Notes: generated by a model not told the origin, from the sequence alone. A DNA stretch of 54,381 nucleotides from an uncultured Lachnospiraceae bacterium (GCA_910586755.1 CAJUJM010000081.1:1-54381), one strand, 5' to 3'. Positions 40,973 to 49,744 are shown, counted from the first letter of the stretch. Translations and numbers: made by a program.

Positions 40973-41803
40973 ATGAGCCGGAATCAGAAAAAGCTGGCAG
41001 TACGTGCGGCAAAAGGAGGTCTGCTTTTTTTATCCTGCCTGTTTTTCATTGCTCCTTATTTGTGGATGGTCGTAATCAGTTTAAAGCCCAGGGTAGATAT
41101 TTTCGAACCGGGGAAATGGTGGTTTCTTCCCACGCTGGAAAATTACAGGGCGATCATAAAAGATGCAGGTATTGGAGCATACTTTTTAAATAGTGTGATA
41201 ATTGCTTTGGTATCCACTTTAGTTTCTCTGGCAGCAGGCTCTTTTGCTGCATACGGTTTTGCCAGGTTTAACTGGAAATCCAGAGAGAGCACAGCCTTTA
41301 TGGTGTTGAGCCAGAGGATGCTGCCTGCTATGGCTGTGGTAATTCCTTATTTTTTAATGGCCATGATGGCTGGGCTTCTGGATACGAGAGTGATTTTGAT
41401 TATTTGCTACTTACTGTTTAATATTCCTTTTACCATTCTGATGATGAGAGGATTTTTTGAGGATATTCCCATTGAAATTGAGGAGGCCGGAAAGATTGAC
41501 GGGTGCGGCGGTTTACAAGTATTAAAGGAACTGATTTTACCCCTGTCCCTTCCGGGATTAACTGCTACCGCTATTTTTTGTCTGATTAATTCCTGGAACG
41601 AATTTGTTTTTGCCAATTTTCTTACCAGCATCAGGGCTAAGACTGTACCTACTTCGGTGATGCTGTTCTTATCGGTTTCCGGAACAAAATGGGGGGAGAT
41701 GGCGGCTACAGGAGTGTTGTCCAGTCTGCCGGTTATTTTATTCGGAATTATCGTTCAAAAATATATGATTCGCGGGCTTACATTTGGGGCAGTAAAGGGG
41801 TAA
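40973..41803 (+). CDS. Sugar ABC permease 2 (UgpE/MalG-like)
   Basis: A 276-residue permease with six helices. The EAA-type loop is IEEAGKIDGCGGLQVLKELI and the C-terminus IVQKYMIRGLTFGAVKG is canonical for CUT1 second permeases. It begins 1 nt after the preceding stop, with AGGAGG in the end of the upstream gene. Confidence 0.93.
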   Translation: MSRNQKKLAVRAAKGGLLFLSCLFFIAPYLWMVVISLKPRVDIFEPGKWWFLPTLENYRAIIKDAGIGAYFLNSVIIALVSTLVSLAAGSFAAYGFARFNWKSRESTAFMVLSQRMLPAMAVVIPYFLMAMMAGLLDTRVILIICYLLFNIPFTILMMRGFFEDIPIEIEEAGKIDGCGGLQVLKELILPLSLPGLTATAIFCLINSWNEFVFANFLTSIRAKTVPTSVMLFLSVSGTKWGEMAATGVLSSLPVILFGIIVQKYMIRGLTFGAVKG

Positions 41804-41892
41804 TGGCAGTTTGGCGGCATTCAGCCGGCGCAGCTGGTAAAAGATGGCCTGTCTGAAGTGCTGCTGCATATAAAAGAGAAGGAGGACGTTTC

Positions 41893-43299
41893 ATGAGAAA
41901 GAAAATGTATTTGGCGGTATTGTGTTTGAGTATGGCTGCCGGGGTCGGGGCATGCGGCGGGGGGACTAATACCAAAGCTCCGGAAACTACACCGGCGGCT
42001 GTGGAGACAAAGAAGGAGAAAGAAGAAGGAACAGAGCCGGCGGCGGAAGAACTTCCGGCAATGGAAGCGTGGGGAAATAGTGTGAAAGAGCAGCTTGGCG
42101 GAACCAAAATCGTAGTATCCATGGCTTCCCATCCGTCCACCGATGCCTTCCGGTCTATGGCGGGCGAGTTTACGGAATTAACCGGAATCCAGGTGGAATG
42201 GGATGTGGTAGAGCAGACTTATCTGAAAAATAAACAACTTTTAGATTTCCAGGGAGCCCACAGCTATGATGTATTTATGGTGGACAGCTTTTGGAATGCA
42301 GAGTACGGAGCCAAAAATGTAGTGCAGCCCCTGGATGATTTTCTGAATGATCCTACAAAAACTCCGGAATGGTATGACAAAGAAGATTTGATTCCGGCTT
42401 ACTGCGATTTAGGACGCTTTCAAGGGACTACTATTGGAATTCCCATTGCAGGGGAAACTAGATTTTTGGCATACCGAACCGATCTGTTTGAAAAATACCA
42501 AAAGAAGCCGCCTGAAACCATGGAGGAATTTTTGGAGCTGGCCCGATTTTTTAACGGAAAAGAGGAGGGGCTTTACGGAGTGGCGCTGCGGGCCCAGAGA
42601 GGGATTCATTTCGCGTCAGGCTGGCTTACTACCATGTACGCTTTTTGCGACGGGATGATGGATCAGAAAAGTTTAGAGCCGAAGATCGATGACCCGGGAG
42701 TAGTGGAGTCTCTGGAATGGTATTTGGATATGCTGGCCTGCGGGCCGCCTGATATATCCACTTATACCCATGAGGAAGCTCTGGGGGCTTTTATGTCCGG
42801 CAAGACAGCTATGTGGCTGGATGCAACGGCCATAGCGGCAGCAATTACAGACCCGGAGCAGTCAAAAATCTATGATAAAGTAGCTTTTGCTGCGCCGCCG
42901 GATGGACCTGCGGGGAAATCTGCTGCATTGGCAGACTGGAATATTTCTATCCCCACAGGGGCAAAAAATCCGGATGCTGCATGGGCATTTATGATGTATA
43001 TGACAAGCCGGGAGAAGAGCCTGGAATACGTACAAAGCGGCGGGGCTGCCACCCGATACTCCATTTATGAAAATGAAGATTTGATAAAAGAGAATCCCTC
43101 CTTCCCGGCACAGCTTGCCGCACTGGAAAAGGCCAATGGACTGGTTGAGAGGGGCTTGCAGTGGACGCCGCCTCATGAGCAGATTAACCAGATGTTAGAT
43201 ATTATGGGAAGCTACGCTTCCAGGGCCCAGGCCGGAGAGATGAGTCCCCAGGAAGCCTGTGAAAGCGCTCAAAAGGATGTGATGGATCTGGTTCAATAA
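41893..43299 (+). CDS. Sugar-binding lipoprotein of the ROK cluster
   Basis: A 468-residue CUT1-type extracellular solute-binding protein. Its signal peptide ends in lipobox VGAC (MYLAVLCLSMAAGVGACGGG), followed by a Thr/Glu/Lys-rich linker. The mature domain shows KIVVSMASHPSTDAFRSMAG, DVFMVDSFWNAEYGAKN and FMSGKTAMWLDATAIAAAI. It delivers a sugar to the two preceding permeases. AGAAGGAGG lies close upstream. It is last in the operon and is followed by a strong terminator; binding-protein genes at the operon end are often expressed separately. Confidence 0.92.
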   Translation: MRKKMYLAVLCLSMAAGVGACGGGTNTKAPETTPAAVETKKEKEEGTEPAAEELPAMEAWGNSVKEQLGGTKIVVSMASHPSTDAFRSMAGEFTELTGIQVEWDVVEQTYLKNKQLLDFQGAHSYDVFMVDSFWNAEYGAKNVVQPLDDFLNDPTKTPEWYDKEDLIPAYCDLGRFQGTTIGIPIAGETRFLAYRTDLFEKYQKKPPETMEEFLELARFFNGKEEGLYGVALRAQRGIHFASGWLTTMYAFCDGMMDQKSLEPKIDDPGVVESLEWYLDMLACGPPDISTYTHEEALGAFMSGKTAMWLDATAIAAAITDPEQSKIYDKVAFAAPPDGPAGKSAALADWNISIPTGAKNPDAAWAFMMYMTSREKSLEYVQSGGAATRYSIYENEDLIKENPSFPAQLAALEKANGLVERGLQWTPPHEQINQMLDIMGSYASRAQAGEMSPQEACESAQKDVMDLVQ

Positions 43300-43306
43300 A
43301 GAATAG

Positions 43307-43358
43307 AAATGCTGCCTTAAGCAACAGATAAAAAGAGTTGCCTGAGGCAGCATTTTTA
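43307..43358 (+). terminator. Terminator of the ROK-ABC operon
   Basis: A long stem of 19-nt arms (43307-43325 and 43337-43355; outer AAATGCTGCC/GGCAGCATTT) has two internal mismatched positions, a loop of 11 nt and a T-run. It overlaps the end of the convergent lepB gene. Confidence 0.88.
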
Positions 43359-43943
43359 TTGAATTGCCCCCATTTTATTAAACGGATAATACCGGAACAG
43401 CACCTTGGCAATAATCCTGTCCTCTTTTACCCAGGTATTATCCCAGAACCGGGCATCCCAGGAGTCGTTTCGGTTATCACCCATCATAAAGTAGCTGCCC
43501 TCCGGCACCTCATAATGAAGAGGGCCCAAAAAGCTGGTTTCCATAGGTTCTTTTAAGTAGGGCTCATCCAAGGGGGTATCGGATCCGTTCAGGTAGACCC
43601 CGCCATCCCGGACATCAACAACATCCCCCGGAAGGCCGATAATCCGTTTTACATAATAAGTCTTTCCGGTTGGATCGTCCGGATAATGAAAGATTACCAC
43701 ATCTCCCCGTTCCGGTTGGGAAAAGGTATAGGACAGCCGGGAACCGATTACCCTGTCACGGGCCATAATCGTATTTTCCATGGAGGAGGTAGGAACCTGG
43801 CTGTTGGCAATGATGCAGCTATTTAAAAACAGGGCGATAAGAGCTGCCGCTACAATTACCTGTATCCAGCTAATCAGCTCAGATTTCCAATTGGCGGCTT
43901 CCTTCTCACCGATATTGCTGTTATTATCTGAATTTTTCTTCAT
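43356..43943 (-). CDS. lepB: Signal peptidase I
   Basis: A 195-residue membrane peptidase that removes Sec signal peptides. One N-terminal transmembrane helix (about residues 26-46) is followed by the catalytic Ser54 in VPTSSMENTI. Lys99 is in TYYVKRIIGLPGD, and the conserved GDNRNDSWDARFW box is present. The length is typical of Gram-positive SipS-type enzymes. GGGAGGAAATT precedes the ATG. The upstream region is taken up by intergenic repeat copy B, which begins 9-12 nt upstream of the start codon and would lie in the mRNA leader. Confidence 0.96.
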   Translation of the reverse strand: MKKNSDNNSNIGEKEAANWKSELISWIQVIVAAALIALFLNSCIIANSQVPTSSMENTIMARDRVIGSRLSYTFSQPERGDVVIFHYPDDPTGKTYYVKRIIGLPGDVVDVRDGGVYLNGSDTPLDEPYLKEPMETSFLGPLHYEVPEGSYFMMGDNRNDSWDARFWDNTWVKEDRIIAKVLFRYYPFNKMGAIQ

Positions 43944-43952
43944 AATTTCCTC

Positions 43953-44062
43953 CCTAAACCTTCATGCGCCTGGCAACGACACCACCGCACATGAAAGTTT
44001 GGCGGGCGCATTTGGCATACCTGAACGCATGCCGCCGGTTGGCGGCGGACTTTCATACGTAA
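43953..44062 (+). repeat. Structured intergenic repeat, copy B
   Basis: This copy lies directly upstream of lepB and matches copy A over about 110 bp with the blocks TAAACCT, ATGCGCC, CCGCACAT, GGCGGGCGCA, CCTGAA and GGCGGCGGACTTT. ATGCGCC pairs with GGGCGCAT, and GCCGCC with GGCGGC. The rest of 43944-44305 holds a short inverted repeat (CTTTCAT/ATGAAAAG, 44050-44069), AT-rich sequence and the candidate promoter of the next gene. Confidence 0.7.
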
Positions 44063-44247
44063 TGAAAAGTTCTGCTGGGGGTAGTGCGCCAGCTAAAAAT
44101 AAAGTTTATACGAGATTTCCTGTTTGTGCAAGGGGTTTTACAAAAATATAAGAAAAACGTCAGGAAACCTTCAGGAGACAGCCTGCTGCGGTAACTTCTA
44201 AATTTAGTATGCCTGTCCGGCCGCAAGAATTCTGGAAAAAAAATACA

Positions 44248-44276
44248 TGGAAATTCTCTGGTAAATACAGTAAAAT
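44248..44276 (+). promoter_or_regulatory. Candidate promoter of the DUF3810 gene
   Basis: TGGAAA (44248-44253) and TAAAAT (44271-44276) are separated by 17 nt, 29 nt before the ATG. Confidence 0.45.
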
Positions 44277-44305
44277 AGAAAGAAAAGCAGCAGGAGAGGG
44301 AAGGT

Positions 44306-45376
44306 ATGAGGGAAAAAGTAAAAAATTTCTGGCAAATTATTGCTGCGGTCATACTTTTTTTGACATCATTTTTGGGAATGGCCGGGGCCAGAAAGATAGT
44401 CGGATTTGCGGATTGGTATGGGATGCGAATCTACCCGCTGCTGGCAGGGAGCATAGGGAGGATCTGCAGCATTTTTTCAGTTTCTGTTGCAGAGTTTGGA
44501 CTGTACCTGCTGATAACAGGGATCGCTGCCTATGGGATCCGGCATAGGAGAAGTCCCGGGATATTCCTGAAGAACGGGGTTTTTCTGGTATCAGTGCTGA
44601 CATTTTTGTATGTGATAAACTGCGGCATCAATTATTCAAGAACCCCTCTTTCTCATACTATGGACCTGGAGGTGCGGGATTCCTCTGAGGAAGAGCTATA
44701 CCGGCTATGTGAATTTTTAACCGGTCAGGTAACAGGGGCATCAGAGATTGCCGGAGACAGGATTACCAGTACAAAAGCACTGACCTTTAAAGAAGCCTGG
44801 CGGTTGGGCCATGATGGGGTAAAAGCAATGGAAAAGCTGGGCAGATCTTACCCGGCCCTGGGAGGATATTACCCCAACCCCAAGCCGGTGCAGATTTCGT
44901 GGATTTTATCCATACAGCAGCTGTCAGGAATCTACTCGCCTTTTACAGTGGAAGCGAATTTTAATCGAAACATGACACCGTATAATATCCCTCATACAGT
45001 ATGTCATGAATTGTCCCATTTAAAAGGATTCATGCGGGAGGATGAAGCTAATTTTGCCGGATATCTGGCCTGTGTGGAGTCAGACTCACCGGAATTTCAG
45101 TACAGCGGTTATCTGATGGGGTGGATTTACGCCACCAATGCACTTTACAGGGAAAATCCGGAGAGTTATTTTGAGCTGTATAACCGCCTTCCCCAGACAG
45201 TCTTGGAAGACTTAAATGCAAACAGCATGTTTTGGGATCAGTATGAGGGAAAGGTGGCGGAAACTGCCACCAAAGTCAACGATACATATTTAAAACTCCA
45301 TCAGCAGAAGGACGGCGTAAAAAGTTACGGGAGAGTGGTGGATCTTATGCTGGCTTATTACCGATTTTCATTGTAA
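44306..45376 (+). CDS. DUF3810 membrane protein with HExxH motif
   Basis: A 356-residue protein with about three transmembrane helices in the first 120 residues (NFWQIIAAVILFLTSFLGMA; AEFGLYLLITGIAAYGI; NGVFLVSVLTFLYVINCGIN). A soluble domain of about 230 residues follows. It contains HTVCHELSHLKGFMREDEAN, a zincin-type HExxH (HELSH) with a possible third ligand in the following Glu. This matches the DUF3810 family, whose function is unknown. The topology places the domain outside the cell if the N-terminus is inside. An unknown zinc peptidase is the simplest reading, but activity has not been shown for the family as far as I know. GGAGAGGGAAGG precedes the ATG. Confidence 0.82.
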   Translation: MREKVKNFWQIIAAVILFLTSFLGMAGARKIVGFADWYGMRIYPLLAGSIGRICSIFSVSVAEFGLYLLITGIAAYGIRHRRSPGIFLKNGVFLVSVLTFLYVINCGINYSRTPLSHTMDLEVRDSSEEELYRLCEFLTGQVTGASEIAGDRITSTKALTFKEAWRLGHDGVKAMEKLGRSYPALGGYYPNPKPVQISWILSIQQLSGIYSPFTVEANFNRNMTPYNIPHTVCHELSHLKGFMREDEANFAGYLACVESDSPEFQYSGYLMGWIYATNALYRENPESYFELYNRLPQTVLEDLNANSMFWDQYEGKVAETATKVNDTYLKLHQQKDGVKSYGRVVDLMLAYYRFSL

Positions 45377-45449
45377 TTTATAAGGAAAAATGGTAAACTA
45401 TTTACAATAAATTTATATTACGAAAACCATTAATTAAGGGGGAAGTATT

Positions 45450-47882
45450 ATGGATAAAAAACTGTATGATTTAATGGACTGGGCAGGCATTGAAGAACTG
45501 GTTTATTCTGAGGCTGTAAATCCCCACGGGATTTTAGGACCCCATGTCACGGAAGACGGTGTGCTGGTTCAGATAATGATACCCACTGCCAAGGAGGCGG
45601 CAGTAATAGTCGGTTCCAAAGAATATCCCATGGAGCTGGCAGATGAGGCCGGATTTTTTGCTGCTCTGCTTCCGAGAAAGACGATTCCGGATTACACTTT
45701 AAAAGTTACCTTTGACAATGATGTTACCGAAAAATTTAAAGATCCATATGCTTTTGAACCTCAGATTTCTGAAGCAGATCTAAAGAAATTTGAAGCCGGA
45801 ATCCACTACGAGATTTATGATAAATTGGGAGCTCATCCCATGACGGTCAACGGCGTGGCAGGCGTTTATTTTGCAGTGTGGGCACCTTGTGCCCTTCGGG
45901 TAAGCGTTGTAGGAGACTTTAATCTGTGGGATGGCCGCCGCAATCAGATGCGCCGTCTGGGAGACTCCGGAGTTTTCGAGATTTTTATGCCGGGGCTGTC
46001 GGAGGGAAGCTTATATAAGTATGAGGTAAGATGCAAAAACGGCGATCCTATTTTAAAGGCAGACCCTTACGCAAGCTATTCTGAGCTGCGCCCCAATACG
46101 GCTTCCGTTGTCTGGGATACCACTAAGTACCAGTGGAAGGATCAGGAGTGGATGAAGAAGCGGGCCGCTGAGGACTTAAAGAATAAGCCCATGGCTGTTT
46201 ATGAAGTTCACCTGGGTTCCTGGATGAGAAAGGAAATTGCCCTGGATGAAGAAGGAAGGGAGATTATTGGCTCTGAGTTCTATAATTACAGAGAGATTGC
46301 AGTAAAGCTGGCAGCATATGTGAAGGAGATGGGATACACCCATGTGGAGCTGATGCCGGTTATGGAGCATCCTTTAGACGCTTCCTGGGGTTATCAGGTT
46401 ACCAGCTACTATGCGCCCACCAGCCGCTATGGTACTCCGGATGACTTTATGTATTTTATGGATTATATGCATGAGCAGGGCATTGGCGTGATTTTAGACT
46501 GGGTGCCTGCCCACTTCCCCAGAGATTCCTACGGTCTGGCTGCTTTTGACGGCACCTGTGTATATGAGCATCTGGATCCGCGCCAGGGCGCCCATCCTCA
46601 TTGGGGTACTTTGATTTACAATTACGGCAGGCCTCAGGTTTCCAACTTCCTCATTGCAAATGCGCTGTTCTGGGCAGAAAAGTACCACGCAGACGGGATT
46701 CGTATGGATGCGGTGGCTTCTATGCTGTATCTGGATTACGGCAAGAATGACGGAGAGTGGGTTGCAAACATCTACGGCGGTCATGAGAATCTGGAGGCGG
46801 TAGAATTCTTAAAGCACCTGAACTCTGTATTTAAAGGCCGGACAGGCGGAGCGATTTTAATTGCAGAAGAATCTACCGCATGGCCCAAGATTACAGGGGA
46901 CGTAAAGGATGACGGACTGGGCTTTGACTATAAGTGGAACATGGGATGGATGAATGACTTCTTAAGCTACATGAAATGCGATCCCTATTTCCGGAAAAAT
47001 AATTATGGGCAGCTTACCTTTTCCATGCTGTATGCTTACAGCGAGAATTTTGTGCTGGTGTTCTCTCATGATGAAGTGGTTCACGGCAAAGGTTCTATGA
47101 TTGGAAAGATGCCCGGCGAGACTTTGGAGCAGAAGGCAGCTAACCTTCGGGCTGCTTATGGCTTTTATATGGGCCATCCCGGCAAAAAGCTGCTGTTTAT
47201 GGGACAGGATTTCGCTCAGGTAGATGAGTGGAATGAGAATGCCAGCCTGCAGTGGAACCTGCTGGAGTATCCGGTTCACAGCCAGACTCAGGCATTTATG
47301 AAAGCCCTTAACGCCCTCTACGCCAAGTATCCGGCTTTATCTGAATTGGATTATGATCCGGATGGTTTTGAATGGATGAATTGCTCTTATAATGAGCTGA
47401 GCATGGCTATGTTTGTAAGGAAGACCAAGAAGCCGGAAGACACGCTGCTCTTTGTCTGCAACTTTGACAATATGGAACATAAAAGATTCCGGGTTGGAGT
47501 ACCTTTTGCAGGAAAGTATAAAGAAATTTTAAACAGCAATAACACAGAGTATGGCGGAACCGGTATGGTGAATTCCAGGGTAAAGGTTTCCAAAAAGATG
47601 GAATGGGATAATCAGGAAAATTCCATTGAGATCGATATCGCGCCTATGAGTATCAGCATATTTACCTGTACTCCGGAAGAAGAGAAAAAGGCGGCGCCTG
47701 CAAAGAGAGCCAAGGCTGCCCCGGCCAAAAAGGCTGCAGAGCCTGTAAAGAAGGCTGCCGCAAAGGAAGAGACTTCTGACAAGAAAGCAAAGAGTACCGG
47801 GAAGGCAGAAGCTCCCGCCAAGAAGACAAAATCTGCTGGAAAGGCCGCGCCGGCTAAAACCGCAGCTAAGAAAAAGAAATAG
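45450..47882 (+). CDS. glgB: 1,4-alpha-glucan branching enzyme with histone-H1-like tail
   Basis: An 810-residue GlgB that makes alpha-1,6 branches in glycogen. The N-terminal carbohydrate-binding domains (GIHYEIYDKLGAHPM, YFAVWAPCALRVSVVGDFNL) are followed by the GH13 barrel with Asp420 (GIRMDAVASM), Glu473 (IAEESTAWP) and Asp541 (FSHDEVVHGKGSM). The spacings of these residues equal those of the E. coli enzyme. The normal enzyme would end near residue 745. The last 65 residues (746-810) are Lys, Ala and Pro almost throughout, with KKAAPAKRAKAAPAKKAAEP-type repeats, like histone H1 C-termini. The nucleotide sequence stays in frame with no sign of error. A role in binding a polyanion or glycogen particle is speculative. 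Confidence 0.96.
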   Translation: MDKKLYDLMDWAGIEELVYSEAVNPHGILGPHVTEDGVLVQIMIPTAKEAAVIVGSKEYPMELADEAGFFAALLPRKTIPDYTLKVTFDNDVTEKFKDPYAFEPQISEADLKKFEAGIHYEIYDKLGAHPMTVNGVAGVYFAVWAPCALRVSVVGDFNLWDGRRNQMRRLGDSGVFEIFMPGLSEGSLYKYEVRCKNGDPILKADPYASYSELRPNTASVVWDTTKYQWKDQEWMKKRAAEDLKNKPMAVYEVHLGSWMRKEIALDEEGREIIGSEFYNYREIAVKLAAYVKEMGYTHVELMPVMEHPLDASWGYQVTSYYAPTSRYGTPDDFMYFMDYMHEQGIGVILDWVPAHFPRDSYGLAAFDGTCVYEHLDPRQGAHPHWGTLIYNYGRPQVSNFLIANALFWAEKYHADGIRMDAVASMLYLDYGKNDGEWVANIYGGHENLEAVEFLKHLNSVFKGRTGGAILIAEESTAWPKITGDVKDDGLGFDYKWNMGWMNDFLSYMKCDPYFRKNNYGQLTFSMLYAYSENFVLVFSHDEVVHGKGSMIGKMPGETLEQKAANLRAAYGFYMGHPGKKLLFMGQDFAQVDEWNENASLQWNLLEYPVHSQTQAFMKALNALYAKYPALSELDYDPDGFEWMNCSYNELSMAMFVRKTKKPEDTLLFVCNFDNMEHKRFRVGVPFAGKYKEILNSNNTEYGGTGMVNSRVKVSKKMEWDNQENSIEIDIAPMSISIFTCTPEEEKKAAPAKRAKAAPAKKAAEPVKKAAAKEETSDKKAKSTGKAEAPAKKTKSAGKAAPAKTAAKKKK

Positions 47883-47902
47883 AGGCCCTTTAAAGGGAGG
47901 GC
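47883..47902. other. Short palindromic stem between glgB and the MscS gene
   Basis: GGCCCTTTAAAGGGAGGGCC lies in the 41-nt gap; the inner CCCTTTAAAGGG is self-complementary. It is too short and lacks a T-run, so terminator activity is doubtful. Confidence 0.3.
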
Positions 47903-47923
47903 CAGGGCAGGAGGTTAGATCGC

Positions 47924-48826
47924 GTGGAAGAGACAGCACAGGCAGCCGTACAGGAGACTCTGGAAGTTGGCGCGGAATTGGCGGAGGATATTGCAAAGCT
48001 GAACCCTAATGTGGTATTAGAAACCATGAAAGGGTGGATACCGGGACTGATGAGTTTTGGATACCGGGTTTTAATCGCCGGTTTGATTCTTCTTATCGGC
48101 AGCCGCATTATCAAATTAAACAGCCGGTTTCTCAAGCGGACTCTGGATAAGATGGGGCTGGAAATCAGTATCAGACGGTTTCTGGTGTCCGTGGCCAATG
48201 CTCTTCAGTATGGAATCCTGATATTTATTGCTGCTGATAAAATTGGTATTAGCTCTGCGTCTATTGTGGCTCTGCTGGGTTCTGCAGGTATTGCCATTGG
48301 CCTTGCCCTTCAGGGCAGTTTAGCCAACTTTGCAGGCGGCGTACTGATTTTAGTGATGAAGCCCTTTAAAGTGGGAGATTACGTGATTACACAAGGCGGG
48401 GAAGGTACGGTATTGAACATTGGCCTGGTATATACGACTCTGACCTCGCCGGATAACCGAAAAATTGTCATTCCCAATGGAAGTTTGTCTGATGCCCCTT
48501 TAACCAATGTAACAGGTATGGGTTGCCGCCGGTTGGATTTCCTGGTAGGAATCAGCTACAACGCGGACTTAAAACTTGCCAAGGAGATTTTGCAGAAGCT
48601 GCTTGAGGAACACCCGCTTGTATTAAAGGAAGAACCGATTCAGGTATTTGTAGACAGCTTGGGTGACAGCGCAGTTCTGATAGGAGGAAGAGCCTGGACT
48701 ACCTGTGAGGATTATTGGACTACCCGCTGGGATATTACGGAGGCAGTGAAACTGGAGTACGATAAGGCGGGAATTGAGATTCCGTTTAATCAGATGGACG
48801 TGCATATGATTCCCGGAAAAGAATAG
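47924..48826 (+). CDS. MscS-family small-conductance mechanosensitive channel
   Basis: A 300-residue channel. Three transmembrane segments include the pore-lining TM3 ASIVALLGSAGIAIGLALQG and SLANFAGGVLILVMKPFKVG. The beta domain (GGEGTVLNIGLVYTTLTSPD; IPNGSLSDAPLTN) follows. It releases osmolytes under hypo-osmotic shock. The N-terminus has an extra acidic helix of about 30 residues. The GTG start at 47924 has AGGAGG 9 nt upstream. It lies 41 nt after glgB with no terminator between them, so it may be co-transcribed. Confidence 0.93.
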   Translation: MEETAQAAVQETLEVGAELAEDIAKLNPNVVLETMKGWIPGLMSFGYRVLIAGLILLIGSRIIKLNSRFLKRTLDKMGLEISIRRFLVSVANALQYGILIFIAADKIGISSASIVALLGSAGIAIGLALQGSLANFAGGVLILVMKPFKVGDYVITQGGEGTVLNIGLVYTTLTSPDNRKIVIPNGSLSDAPLTNVTGMGCRRLDFLVGISYNADLKLAKEILQKLLEEHPLVLKEEPIQVFVDSLGDSAVLIGGRAWTTCEDYWTTRWDITEAVKLEYDKAGIEIPFNQMDVHMIPGKE

Positions 48827-48837
48827 AGAAAATAACC

Positions 48838-48865
48838 GAAAGGGGATGCCGCGGCATCCCCTTTC
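48838..48865. terminator. Bidirectional terminator between mscS and the GNAT gene
   Basis: A perfect inverted repeat with 14-nt arms (48838-48851/48852-48865, core GGGGATGCC/GGCATCCCC) is flanked by GAAA and TTTC. It serves convergent genes. The GGGGATGC arm also occurs in the element at 35157. Confidence 0.85.
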
Positions 48866-48877
48866 AGATGATGTGAT

Positions 48878-49429
48878 TTAAAATTTAACAGGAGCCTGAT
48901 CCGGCTTATGGATTCCAATTATTTTTTCCACCCAAATCAGATGATACCAACGGCCGAATTTGTAGCCGCATTTATGAAATTCCCCTACTTTTGTGAATCC
49001 TAAATGTGCATGGAAACCGGCGCTGTTTCTGTTAAGATATTCATCCTCTGTTTCCGGATAGGCAATAGAGGCATATAAATTTAAAATTCCCATGTTCCGC
49101 AGCCGGTCTTCCAGGGTCTCATACAGCTTCCGGCCCAGGCCGCGCTTTAGCGCGGCCTGACAGAGATATATGGTCATCTCACAAGACCAATCGCAGGCGG
49201 CCCGGCCTATAAAGGGTCCTGCATAGGCGTAGCCTTGAATGATTCCATCCTGCTCAATGACAAGATAGGGATATCGTTTCAGAGTATTCTCAATGCGCTT
49301 TTGGAACTCAGATAGAGTCGGAACTTCATATTCAAAAGTGATGGCCGTATTTTTTACGTAGTACCCGTAAATTTCCAGGATACGTTCTGCATCTTCAGGA
49401 GCAGCATCTCTTGTTACAATAGTGCTCAT
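48878..49429 (-). CDS. GNAT N-acetyltransferase (phosphinothricin-acetyltransferase-like)
   Basis: A 183-residue acetyltransferase. The order of motifs is that of the PAT/YncA group: VTRDAAPEDAERILEIYGYYV, TAITFEYEVPTLSEFQKRIE, IQGYAYAGPFIGRAACDWSC, the acetyl-CoA site LKRGLGRKLYETLEDRL, and NSAGFHAHLGFTKVGEFHKCGYKFGRWYHL (in parts). Such enzymes acetylate L-amino-acid analogues or methionine sulfoximine-like compounds. There is no obvious operon link except with the HicB-like gene 39 nt upstream in the same direction. Confidence 0.88.
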   Translation of the reverse strand: MSTIVTRDAAPEDAERILEIYGYYVKNTAITFEYEVPTLSEFQKRIENTLKRYPYLVIEQDGIIQGYAYAGPFIGRAACDWSCEMTIYLCQAALKRGLGRKLYETLEDRLRNMGILNLYASIAYPETEDEYLNRNSAGFHAHLGFTKVGEFHKCGYKFGRWYHLIWVEKIIGIHKPDQAPVKF

Positions 49430-49468
49430 AATAGGTTTCTCCTATGATTCGCCTCTTTTCAAACGAAC

Positions 49469-49744
49469 TTACTCGTCATATCCTTCCACCAACCGAATGG
49501 TAGCTGCTACATTTTGAACCACAGTTCCTTCTTCCAGGGGAATGTCTTCTAAGCGGGTTCTGGGGGGAAGATCAAAGGACTCTTCAAGCTCCAGGGTAAT
49601 CCAGGAGATTTCCGCCTCTTTGGCCTGCTCCATGGCATCTTCCATGGTAGCGCCCCGGGCATAACAGCCTTCCAGATCCGGGAAAGATACCTGGATAATT
49701 CCGGAAGGATCTTTTTTAAAAACAGCAGGATATACAAATTTCAT
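49469..49744 (-). CDS. HicB-like antitoxin-family protein without HicA
   Basis: A 91-residue protein with the HicB partial RNase-H fold: FVYPAVFKKDPSGIIQVSFPD and LEGCYARGATMEDAMEQAKE, ending with a ribbon-like segment of unknown type. HicB normally neutralises the HicA toxin encoded beside it. No HicA-sized reading frame (about 60-80 residues with a double-stranded RNA-binding fold) is seen on either side. It may be an orphan or have another role. The GNAT gene follows it in the same direction. Confidence 0.8.
   Translation of the reverse strand: MKFVYPAVFKKDPSGIIQVSFPDLEGCYARGATMEDAMEQAKEAEISWITLELEESFDLPPRTRLEDIPLEEGTVVQNVAATIRLVEGYDE

Noticed and set aside
47529..47996. 155-residue minus-strand frame over the glgB 3' end
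   Set aside because: It is a shadow of the Lys/Ala-rich tail (Leu/Phe/Ser-rich when read backwards) and has no promoter or RBS.
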